Source of the DNA: a virus
Virus record (IMG/VR): IMGVR_UViG_3300046455_000637
Coordinates: 1-26,459 of that record
Length of the DNA stretch: 26,459 nt
Direction: 5' to 3' (one strand)
Shown here: one piece after another, positions 1-6,931 of the stretch
Position numbering within the stretch: the first letter of the stretch is position 1
Layout: each line of letters begins with the position of its first letter
Program-made: the position numbers and the translations under genes
Notes under the pieces: generated by a model
What the model was told of the DNA's origin: nothing
Seen by the model: only the letters and a program-made list of their open reading frames with translations
The model's database searches: none

Positions 1-44
1 TCTCGAGGCATCTCCACGCTGAGGGTTCGTCGTGCTGCACCCTG

Positions 45-1601
45 GTGCCGTCGTGTTACGAGTGCCGGCTGCGGCAGGCTGCCGTGTTGTCGATGGCGTC
101 CAGGCCGTCGCCGACGGATACGTACGTGGAGCCGGTGGGGTTCGATGTCGATCATGCGGTGTGGGATGTGCCGTGGCTGGATGAGTTGCGGGAGGTGCCG
201 GATGATGGGTGGTGGCCGCGGTTGATGACGGTGCCGCACCCGCGTGCGGTGGGTTCGATCGGTGTCGAGTTCGTCGAGTGGGTGCGGGTGGAGTTGGGTA
301 TCGAGTTGCGTTGGTGGCAGCGGTTGTTCGCGGTGCGTCTGCTCGAGGTGGACGTCGCCGGTCTGCTGGTGTGGACGTCGGCGTTGCTCACTCTCGCCCG
401 GCAGTGTGGGAAGTCGCTGTTCGTGTACTGCTTGGCGGAGTGGCGGTCGGAGCAGGTCGAGCGGTTTGGTGAGCCGCAGTTGGTGTTGCATACGGCGGAC
501 ACGTTGGAGCATGCGAAGGCGGTGTGGAATCTTGCTCATCGTCGTGCCCAGGCGCGGGGGTTCGGGTTGCGGAAGGCGGCGGGCGAGTACGAGATCTCGA
601 AGGACGATGGGAACTGGTTGGTGCGTTCGCAGGCGGCGACGGTCGGCTACTCGGCGAGCTTGGCGATCGCCGATGAGTGTCACGACATCAAGGTGGAGAC
701 GGTCGAGCAGCGGTTGGGTGCTACGACGATCGAGAAGGCGCAATCCCAACTGCTGTTGGTGTCGACGGCGTCGTCGGAATGTACTGATCTGTTCCCGGTG
801 CGTCGTGAGGGTGCGATCGCCCGTCTCGCAAGCCCGGATAACGAGTTGTTGGTGGAGTGGTCGGCGCCGCGGGGGTGTTCGGTGTTGGATCCGGTGGCTC
901 GCCGGCAGGCGTCGCCGCATTGGCATGCGCGTCGGGCTGATGACATTCGGGCGCATGCGGAGCGGGCGGCGCCGTATGAGGCTCAGCCGTTCCCGCATGA
1001 GCTGGTTGTCGGTGTCCGTACGCAGTGGCATAACGAGTGGCCGCGGGCGGGGGTGTCGGTGGGGAAGGGGGCTCTGTTTGTGACGGAGGATCGGTGGCAT
1101 GCGGGGTTGTGTGAGGTCGACGCTGCCGGTCCGTTGACGATCGGTGTGGAGGATTTCGGGGGGCAGGGCGCGGCGGTCGGTTTGTGCGGGCTGCTCGAGG
1201 ATGGTCGGTGGGTGTTGGGTGGCCGGCTGTGCGGGTCGCGGGTCGAGGCGTACGGGTTGGCCGCTCGGGTGGCGGTGTCGCGGCCGGGTTCGTCGTTGGT
1301 GGTGGGGGCGTCGTTGTTCGCCGATCCGGAGTTGGCTGATATCGATGTGGTGGATCGGGTGCGGGCGGGGGGGACGGAGACGGGGCCGGCGTTGTCGATG
1401 TTGCGGGAGATGCTGGCGACGGGGCGGGTGGTGCAGGACGGTTCGGCGGATTTGGAGGTGCAGGTGTTGGCGGCGAAGGTGACGGCCGGTGCGAGCGGCC
1501 TGTCGTTGGTGTCGGGTCCGCGGTCGGATTTGTTGCGTGCCGCGGTGTGGGCGTTGCGGGTGGCAGCCACGGCGCCGGCGGCGATCCCGGCGATCCGTTG
1601 A
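45..1601 (+). CDS. terL: Terminase large subunit (packaging ATPase/nuclease)
   Basis: This is the ATP-driven motor and nuclease that threads phage DNA into proheads through the portal. Visible motifs are a P-loop-type LARQCGKS near residues 117-124, a Walker B LAIADE near 206-211 and a coupling motif LLLVSTASS near 236-244. The C-terminal third looks like an RNase H-like nuclease, with VEDFGG near 370 and a terminal SDLLRAAVWAL containing a likely metal-binding Asp. A length of about 500 residues is normal. The frame is open to the left window edge, so the start is unsettled: GTG 45 is the longest within the window, while ATG 93 (MASRPSPTD) fits better where family similarity appears to begin. 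The Cys in RQCGKS replaces the more usual Asn or Ser. It is followed after 50 bases by the portal gene. Identity is confident; the start is not. Confidence 0.93.
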   Translation: MPSCYECRLRQAAVLSMASRPSPTDTYVEPVGFDVDHAVWDVPWLDELREVPDDGWWPRLMTVPHPRAVGSIGVEFVEWVRVELGIELRWWQRLFAVRLLEVDVAGLLVWTSALLTLARQCGKSLFVYCLAEWRSEQVERFGEPQLVLHTADTLEHAKAVWNLAHRRAQARGFGLRKAAGEYEISKDDGNWLVRSQAATVGYSASLAIADECHDIKVETVEQRLGATTIEKAQSQLLLVSTASSECTDLFPVRREGAIARLASPDNELLVEWSAPRGCSVLDPVARRQASPHWHARRADDIRAHAERAAPYEAQPFPHELVVGVRTQWHNEWPRAGVSVGKGALFVTEDRWHAGLCEVDAAGPLTIGVEDFGGQGAAVGLCGLLEDGRWVLGGRLCGSRVEAYGLAARVAVSRPGSSLVVGASLFADPELADIDVVDRVRAGGTETGPALSMLREMLATGRVVQDGSADLEVQVLAAKVTAGASGLSLVSGPRSDLLRAAVWALRVAATAPAAIPAIR

Positions 1602-1651
1602 CGGCTGAAGAACGCGGTCGCGTCGCTCGGAGCGCGTAGCCTTCCCGCTCG

Positions 1652-2932
1652 GTGCAGTCAACGACCCCTTCCGGGCTAACGATCGTGGAGAAGCGGGCGG
1701 CGTGGCGTGACGACACGCCGACGGTCCCGAACGACAATCCGGTGATCCCACCGGCGTCGGTCGGAGCGAACGCTGCAACCCCGGGGGATCCGCACGGTGT
1801 GCAGTTCGTCGACGAGGGTCCGGCGCCGCCGTGGCCGCGTTCGACGATCCGCCCGTCGCCGTGGTCGGGTTGGCCGGCCGAGTGGGCGACACCGAACTGG
1901 TACGGGCGGGTGGAGGCCCTGACGGACACGGCCTGGGCATGCCTGGACTTGAACAGCCGGGTGTTGGCGACGATGCCGCCGTACCTCGTCGGTGCGAGCC
2001 CGAGCCTGCCGGTGGACTGGTTGAACAACCCGGACCCGGAGCGCTATCCGTCGTGGCATGCGTTCGCTCGCCAGCTGTTCTGGGATTACCAGCTGGGTGA
2101 GGCGTTCGTGATCGCGACGGCCCGCTATTCGAACGGCTATCCGGCCCGGTTCCATGTGGTGCCGGCGTGGATGGTGAACGTCGATGTGACCGCCGAGGGG
2201 CGGGTGTATCACATCGGTTCGCTCGACGTGACCGCCGACATCTTGTCGATCCCCTATCAGATTTGTGAAGGGGAGGCGCGGGGTCACGGGCCGCTCGAGG
2301 CGGGGGCGGCTCGGGTCGTCGCGGCGAACGCGTTGTCGCGGTATGCGACGACGTTGGCGGCGTCGGGGGCGATGCCGAACGCCGTGCTGAAATATCCGGG
2401 GTCGTTGAAGGACACGCAGGCCGCCGATTTGCAGGAGGCGTGGGTGGCGGCGCGGATGTCGTCGATGGGTTTGCCGGCGGTGCTGTCGGGGGGGATCGAG
2501 TTCGAGGTGTTGCAGTTCTCCCCGCGGGACATGGCGTTGCTCGAGCTGTCGCAGTTCAACGAGTCACGCATCGCGATCCTGTTGGGTGTCCCGCCGTTCC
2601 TCGTTGGTTTGCCCAGTGGTGCGGACACGATGACTTACTCGAACACGCAGTGGGTGCTGCTGTTCCACTGGCGGTCGGGGCTGTCACCGAAAGCTGATGC
2701 GGTGATGTCGGCTCTGTCGCAGTGGCTTCTGCCGCGGGGAACCGACATCGAGTTGAACCGTGACGAGTACACGAAGGCCGAGTTGTTGGAGCGGGCGCAG
2801 ACATGGCAGATCTTGAACAGCATTCGTGATGCCGACATGAACCCGGTGTTGTCGGTCGCGGAGATCCGCGAGTTGGAACGGTACGGGACGGCAACGGCGA
2901 ACGCGCCGCTGACATCGGGGGTGCTGAAGTGA
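1652..2932 (+). CDS. HK97-type portal protein
   Basis: The portal forms the dodecameric ring at the capsid vertex through which DNA enters and leaves and on which the terminase docks. Family marks are LDLNSRVLATMPPYL near residues 90-105, FNESRIAILLGVPPFLVG near 305-322 and a DTMTYSNTQW segment just after it; these match the HK97 portal family in content and order. At 426 residues it is full length. The frame starts with GTG 1652; no good ribosome site precedes it, and GTG 1685 is an alternative. The stop overlaps the protease start by 4 bases (GTGA at 2929), implying translational coupling within the head operon. Confidence 0.93.
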   Translation: MQSTTPSGLTIVEKRAAWRDDTPTVPNDNPVIPPASVGANAATPGDPHGVQFVDEGPAPPWPRSTIRPSPWSGWPAEWATPNWYGRVEALTDTAWACLDLNSRVLATMPPYLVGASPSLPVDWLNNPDPERYPSWHAFARQLFWDYQLGEAFVIATARYSNGYPARFHVVPAWMVNVDVTAEGRVYHIGSLDVTADILSIPYQICEGEARGHGPLEAGAARVVAANALSRYATTLAASGAMPNAVLKYPGSLKDTQAADLQEAWVAARMSSMGLPAVLSGGIEFEVLQFSPRDMALLELSQFNESRIAILLGVPPFLVGLPSGADTMTYSNTQWVLLFHWRSGLSPKADAVMSALSQWLLPRGTDIELNRDEYTKAELLERAQTWQILNSIRDADMNPVLSVAEIRELERYGTATANAPLTSGVLK

Positions 2933-3549
2933 CCGAGGTTCTGTTTCGTTCGGCGGCACCGGAGGATGTCCGTTTCGATCTTCGTGAGATCGATGTGCTC
3001 GCCGTCCCGTACAACACGCCGACCGCGGTGATGGACTATTCGGGGGCGGAGTATCTGGAAACGATCGCGCCGGGCGCGTTCGCCGAGGTCGGGTTGCGAG
3101 CCCGGCGGATCAAGGTGCTGCGTGATCACCGCCCGGAGCGGGCGATCGGTAAATGCATTTCGTTGGACGCCGACCAGTCCGACGGGTTGCGTGCCACGCT
3201 GCGGATCACGCCGGGGATTCCGCTCGGTGATGAGACGTTGCGGCTCGCCGCTGACGGTGTGTTGGATGTGTCGATCGGGTTTTCGGCCCGGTCGGAACGG
3301 TGGAACCATGACCGTTCGGCGGTGACCCGGACGTCGTGTTGGTTGCATGAGTTGTCGCTGGTGCCGATGCCCGCGTATGACACGGCGACGGTGCTCGCCG
3401 TCCGCCAGCAGACCGCCCCGGTCGCGGTGGCGGTGAGCGCGACGCCGAACTTCGATGAGATCCGTGACTTGATGAGCGCGATGAAGTACCGTCAACACCC
3501 AATTGAATCCACCCGCGACGAAGCATCCCCCCCGTTGAAGACGGCGTAG
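2929..3549 (+). CDS. HK97-family prohead maturation protease
   Basis: This serine protease is packaged in the prohead and trims the capsid protein's N-terminal scaffold domain before expansion. It shows the family order: an N-terminal strand region with FDLREIDVLAVPYN, a His in LRDHRPERAIG (about residue 67), the nucleophile region LDVSIGFSAR (Ser near 111) and the conserved LHELSLVPMPAYD near 140-152. The length of 206 residues is typical. It starts at GTG 2929, inside the portal stop, so it is coupled. The TAG stop lies inside the first copy of a duplicated 29-base sequence. The capsid gene follows after about 80 bases, the usual protease-capsid order. Confidence 0.92.
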   Translation: MTEVLFRSAAPEDVRFDLREIDVLAVPYNTPTAVMDYSGAEYLETIAPGAFAEVGLRARRIKVLRDHRPERAIGKCISLDADQSDGLRATLRITPGIPLGDETLRLAADGVLDVSIGFSARSERWNHDRSAVTRTSCWLHELSLVPMPAYDTATVLAVRQQTAPVAVAVSATPNFDEIRDLMSAMKYRQHPIESTRDEASPPLKTA

Positions 3550-3593
3550 GCCGGCCGGGGGTTTCCCGTTGAAGACGGCGTAGGCCGGCCGGG
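3531..3593 (+). repeat. 29-bp exact direct repeat between protease and capsid genes
   Basis: Two identical 29-base copies lie at 3531-3559 and 3565-3593, with a 34-base period and a 5-base spacer. The first copy holds the last codons and stop of the protease gene; the second is intergenic. Both contain the palindrome GGCCGGCC. It looks like a recent tandem duplication. Whether it has a regulatory role ahead of the capsid gene is unknown. Confidence 0.9.
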
Positions 3594-3632
3594 AGCGAGG
3601 CGTAGCCGCAACTACCTCTCCGAGGAGTTGTG

Positions 3633-4847
3633 ATGCCCGCTACCGACGATTTGGCTTCCCGTCTTCAAGAGAAGATCGATCGGGCCAACGCGTTTATCGA
3701 GGAGATCGCCGAAGGCGCCCGCAAAGCCGAACGTGATCTGACCGACACCGAAGCGACGCTGGTCCGCGACCAGCTCGCCGACCTGGAGTCTTACAACCAG
3801 CGTCAGGTCGAGATGAAAGAGACGATGCGGATCGTCCGTGAGTCTCGGGCGAACTCCGCCGCGATGGCCGCGGAGACGTCCCGCGATCGGCGTGACACCG
3901 GCGACCGGTCTTTCGGGAAGGTCGAGTACCGCTCGGCCGGCCAGTATGTCGCCGAGCAGTATCTGGCGGCGATGGGCGACGAACCGGCCCGGCAACGCCT
4001 CGAGGTGTACAACCGGGCCGCCGCCCACCAGACCACCGCCGACAACCCCGGGCTCTTGCCGGAGTCGATCGTCGGTCCGGTCGTCAACTTCGTCGACACG
4101 GCCCGCCCGCTTGTCGCGGTGGTCGGCCCGACCGATCTCGGTACCGGTTCGTGGTCGTACGCCAAGATCACCCAACACACCCAGGTCGGTGTCCAGTCGG
4201 CTGAGAAGACCGAGTTGGCGTCGCGGAAGATGACGATCACGAAGACGGCGATCGCCGCGGAAACCTACGGCGGCTACGTGAACGTCTCCCGACAGGACAT
4301 CAACCGGACGTCGCCCGCGATCCTCGACATGGTCATCAACGACTTGGCCGGCCAGTACGCGATCCAGACCGAAGCGGCGTTGGCGACCGCGCTCACCACC
4401 GCGTCGCAGACCGGTCCGATCATCCCGACGACCCCGACGGGGGCGAACATCGCCACCGCGATCTGGGGGGCGGCCGGCTCGGTGTTCGCCGCCACCAAAG
4501 GTCAGGGTCGCACCGTTATCGCCCTGTCCCCCGATCAGTTGGGGATCATCGGTCCGATCTTCCCGAACGTGAACCCGACCAACGCCTTCTCCGGTGGTTT
4601 CCAGGCCGGGGACATCATGTCCGGTCAGGTCGGTTCGCTGTCAGGGCTCGCGGTGGTCATGTCGGCCGGGCTCGCCACCGACACGATCCTCGTGTTCTCG
4701 ACTGCGGCGGTGAACTGCTACGAGTCCCGCTACGGCGCGCTCCAGGTGGTGGAGCCGTCGGTGTGGGGTGTGCAGGTCGGTTACGCCGGTGATTTCCATC
4801 CGGTTGTCGTCGAATCAACCGCTGTTATCCGGGTGACCACGGCATGA
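3633..4847 (+). CDS. Major capsid protein, HK97 fold
   Basis: The main shell protein. Residues about 5-65 are charged and helical (LQEKIDRANAFIEEIAEG..., then a second helix with Gln/Glu/Arg), as expected of the delta-type scaffold domain removed by the upstream protease. The body carries family-like segments: VVNFVDTARPLVAVVGPTDL, a strand and E-loop region around TELASRKMTITKTAIAAETYGG, SRQDINRTSPAILDMV, and a C-terminal P-domain ending ESTAVIRVTTA. About 404 residues is usual. ATG 3633 is chosen over the adjacent GTG 3630 because GAGGAG at 3622-3627 is 5 bases from the ATG but too close to the GTG. The strong ribosome site fits high expression. The next ORF overlaps the stop (ATGA). Confidence 0.93.
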   Translation: MPATDDLASRLQEKIDRANAFIEEIAEGARKAERDLTDTEATLVRDQLADLESYNQRQVEMKETMRIVRESRANSAAMAAETSRDRRDTGDRSFGKVEYRSAGQYVAEQYLAAMGDEPARQRLEVYNRAAAHQTTADNPGLLPESIVGPVVNFVDTARPLVAVVGPTDLGTGSWSYAKITQHTQVGVQSAEKTELASRKMTITKTAIAAETYGGYVNVSRQDINRTSPAILDMVINDLAGQYAIQTEAALATALTTASQTGPIIPTTPTGANIATAIWGAAGSVFAATKGQGRTVIALSPDQLGIIGPIFPNVNPTNAFSGGFQAGDIMSGQVGSLSGLAVVMSAGLATDTILVFSTAAVNCYESRYGALQVVEPSVWGVQVGYAGDFHPVVVESTAVIRVTTA

Positions 4848-4987
4848 GCACGTTCGACGACCCGAACCGCGAAGCCGTCGGGCTGCCGCCGATTTGGACG
4901 GGGGCCGACGCGGAACCGAAGTCCCGCACGGTCGAAGCAGAACCGGAAGAGCCCGCACCGCCACCCAAGAGCCGCAGCACGAAGTAA
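4844..4987 (+). CDS. Small acidic/proline-rich ORF after the capsid gene
   Basis: A 47-residue ORF starting MSTFDDPNRE and ending PKSRSTK. It is rich in Pro, Glu and Ala and probably disordered. Its ATG sits inside the capsid stop (ATGA) and its TAA overlaps the next ATG (TAATG at 4985-4989), so it fits exactly into the coupled head-gene chain. Short ORFs of this kind are common between capsid and connector genes in actinophages, but no function can be assigned. Confidence 0.65.
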   Translation: MSTFDDPNREAVGLPPIWTGADAEPKSRTVEAEPEEPAPPPKSRSTK

Positions 4988-5298
4988 TGCGTGCCGACCT
5001 CGACGCCCTCCGTGCTTCGCTCGGCACGGTGTCGAATATCTCGAACACGAACCTCGACCGGTCGTTGGCTTCGGCGACCGCCTGGGTTCGCGACCGGGTG
5101 TACCCGGCCCGGTTCGAAGACGACGAGGTCCAGGAAGCGATCGTCCTGTTGGCGTCGAGGTTGTACAAGCGGCGCAACAGCCCGGAAGGGGTTGCCGGGT
5201 TCAACGACTTGGGTGTCGTGCGGATCGTCGCGTCGGATCCCGATATCGGCCGGTTGCTCGAGTTCAAGCTGGACATGACCGCGGTGGGGATCGCGTGA
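4987..5298 (+). CDS. Head-tail connector, gp6-like
   Basis: This adaptor ring protein binds beneath the portal and begins the neck. The segment AIVLLASRLYKRRNSPEG followed by GFNDLGVVRIVASDPDIGRLL is characteristic of the phage gp6-like/QLRG connector family, which is mainly helical. At 103 residues it has the expected size. ATG 4987 is used because it abuts the preceding stop; the longer frame upstream encodes an Arg/Gly-rich shadow of the previous ORF. The stop at 5298 overlaps the next start. Confidence 0.85.
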   Translation: MRADLDALRASLGTVSNISNTNLDRSLASATAWVRDRVYPARFEDDEVQEAIVLLASRLYKRRNSPEGVAGFNDLGVVRIVASDPDIGRLLEFKLDMTAVGIA

Positions 5299-5699
5299 TG
5301 GCGGCCGAGCCGTTCATCGTCGAGTTCCGCCGCCAGCTGCGTGACCTTCTGCGGAGTGAAGGCCCGGTGCCGGTGTACGGCTATCTACCCGACGATGTGG
5401 CACACCTGCCTGTGTGCGTCGTCGGGCGGCCGTCCACCGTCGAGTCCGGCACACCGGCCGTCATGACCCAGTCGCTCGACGTCATGCTCCTCGGCAGACG
5501 TATCGCTGATGAGGACGCCCAAACCGAACTCGACGGTCTGGGTGACGAGATCTTCGAAGTGTTGGGCGCCACCCGCGGCGTCAAAGTCGGGGCCGACATG
5601 TTCCGTTGCCTCGAGGTCCGCTCCGGCACGGTGTCGGTCGCCGGTCAGGAGATCCCCGCCTATTCGTTCACTGTCGCCCGCGACATCATCACCTGCTGA
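5298..5699 (+). CDS. Tail terminator / head-tail completion-like protein
   Basis: A 133-residue protein with alternating strands and one long helix (DAQTELDGLGDEIFEVLG near residues 75-92), then strands ending AYSFTVARDIIT. This alpha/beta pattern, size and position between the connector and the major tail protein match tail-terminator or minor capsid completion proteins, which cap the tail tube and join it to the neck. Assignment rests on context and fold pattern, not on a diagnostic motif. The start is ATG 5298, or GTG 5295 one codon earlier; both overlap the preceding stop. Confidence 0.65.
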   Translation: MAAEPFIVEFRRQLRDLLRSEGPVPVYGYLPDDVAHLPVCVVGRPSTVESGTPAVMTQSLDVMLLGRRIADEDAQTELDGLGDEIFEVLGATRGVKVGADMFRCLEVRSGTVSVAGQEIPAYSFTVARDIITC

Positions 5700-5709
5700 G
5701 GAGCCAACC

Positions 5710-6471
5710 GTGAGCCGCAACATTTTTATGATCGAGCAAGGCCAGTTCGGGTTGGCGGTCGTCAACAAGGCGGCGTCCGGCTATCTCGATTCGTGGCAGG
5801 CGCCGGGCGGGAAGACGGCGGTCAATGTGCTGTTGTCCGACTATGGGACCGACGCGGCGGCGTGGACGTGTCAGATCACGTCGGGTGCTCTGGTGGCGAC
5901 GCCGGATACGACGACGACCGACACGCCGGCGACGTGGTGTGAGGCGGGGGAGACAACGCCGGCGCCGGGGAAGACGACGTACGAGTTCACCGGTTCGTTC
6001 TTGCAGGACGCCAACGTGGTGACAGGTCTGAACCGGTATCTGTTCGAGCACGACACGGCGGAGGCGTACATCTACGCCGGGTTCTCCGGTGTCGACCCGC
6101 CCCGCATGATCGGCCGGTGCCGGCTGGCGTCGGGGACAATCGGCGGGGACGCTCGAGTGACGTTGACCGCTGATCTTTCTCTTCCGTTGACGCGGAAGCC
6201 GGACATCAACTTCGGGAACGCCACCACCTCCCACGTCGTCGAAGGGGCAGCGTCGGAGATGGCCGCCGCCCGTGCCGACGCGGCGCCTGGGGACACGTTC
6301 CCCGCCGACCCGGACATCACCGCCCAGGACTCCACCAACGCCGCCAAACTCGCCGGTGAGGGGTTCGTGGCGAACCCGATCACGGCGTGGACGACCGGAC
6401 AGAAGATCACCATCGGCACCTACCAGTTCAACTGGTCGGGGACGGCGTGGGCGGCGGGGGCGCACGCGTGA
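5710..6471 (+). CDS. Major tail protein (tube subunit)
   Basis: The probable tail-tube subunit, 253 residues. It has an N-terminal beta-rich domain starting MSRNIFMIEQGQFGLAV and strands such as TYEFTGSFLQDANVV and ARVTLTADLSL. A separate C-terminal module, residues about 220-253, reads ITAWTTGQKITIG...W.GTAWAAGAHA, resembling a surface decoration domain added to tail and capsid proteins in many actinophages. GTG 5710 is chosen because GAGGAG at 5698-5703 lies 6 bases upstream; the longer frame is a shadow of the preceding gene. Position just after the terminator supports the role. Confidence 0.78.
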   Translation: MSRNIFMIEQGQFGLAVVNKAASGYLDSWQAPGGKTAVNVLLSDYGTDAAAWTCQITSGALVATPDTTTTDTPATWCEAGETTPAPGKTTYEFTGSFLQDANVVTGLNRYLFEHDTAEAYIYAGFSGVDPPRMIGRCRLASGTIGGDARVTLTADLSLPLTRKPDINFGNATTSHVVEGAASEMAAARADAAPGDTFPADPDITAQDSTNAAKLAGEGFVANPITAWTTGQKITIGTYQFNWSGTAWAAGAHA

Positions 6472-6472
6472 C

Positions 6473-6931
6473 ATGGAGTTCCGTGCCGTCGCGGGGACCG
6501 ACCTCGAGAAGCTGACCGCTCAGGCCGCGAAAGGTCTGGTGTCGGCGCAACGCTCGATCGGCCGGGACGTCGCGAAGGTCGCCCGCCGTGCCGTGCTGGC
6601 CGATGTGAGAGCGAACCGTCCGGCCGGTCTGCGGTTCGGGAAGTACCGCCTCGGCGCGAAAGCGAAGGTGGAACCGGCCGGGCAGACCGTTCGGGTCACG
6701 TTGACCGGTTCGCCGGCCGGGTTCTGGTCGATGTCCGAATACGGGACGGTCGCCCATGAGATCAAGCCCCGTTTCGCGAAGGCGTTGAACTACGGCGACG
6801 TGTTCTACGCCCATGTCCATCACAAGGGCGCTACCGGTCATCCGTTCTGGTACGGGGCGGAACCGGCATTGGATGATGCGGTGACACCGGTGATCTTCGA
6901 TGCGTTCGACGAGGCGTTGGGAGCGACCTGA
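6473..6931 (+). CDS. HK97 gp10-like neck/tail completion protein
   Basis: A 152-residue protein with an N-terminal helix (LTAQAAKGLVSAQRSIGRDV) and a C-terminal motif pattern of GTVAHEIKPRFAKALNY followed by HHKGATGHPFW. This G-x-x-x-H-x-I-x-P-[KR] ... H-x-G-x-x-x-x-P-F arrangement is typical of the HK97 gp10 family, which takes part in head-tail joining or tail completion. ATG 6473 lies one base after the major tail stop. Its place after, not before, the major tail protein is unusual: tail assembly chaperones are expected here. Confidence 0.75.
   Translation: MEFRAVAGTDLEKLTAQAAKGLVSAQRSIGRDVAKVARRAVLADVRANRPAGLRFGKYRLGAKAKVEPAGQTVRVTLTGSPAGFWSMSEYGTVAHEIKPRFAKALNYGDVFYAHVHHKGATGHPFWYGAEPALDDAVTPVIFDAFDEALGAT

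Noticed and set aside
32-181. Short plus-strand frame from GTG 32 with GAGGG upstream
   Set aside because: It overlaps terL out of frame and encodes a Val/Gly/Arg-rich peptide without recognisable features.
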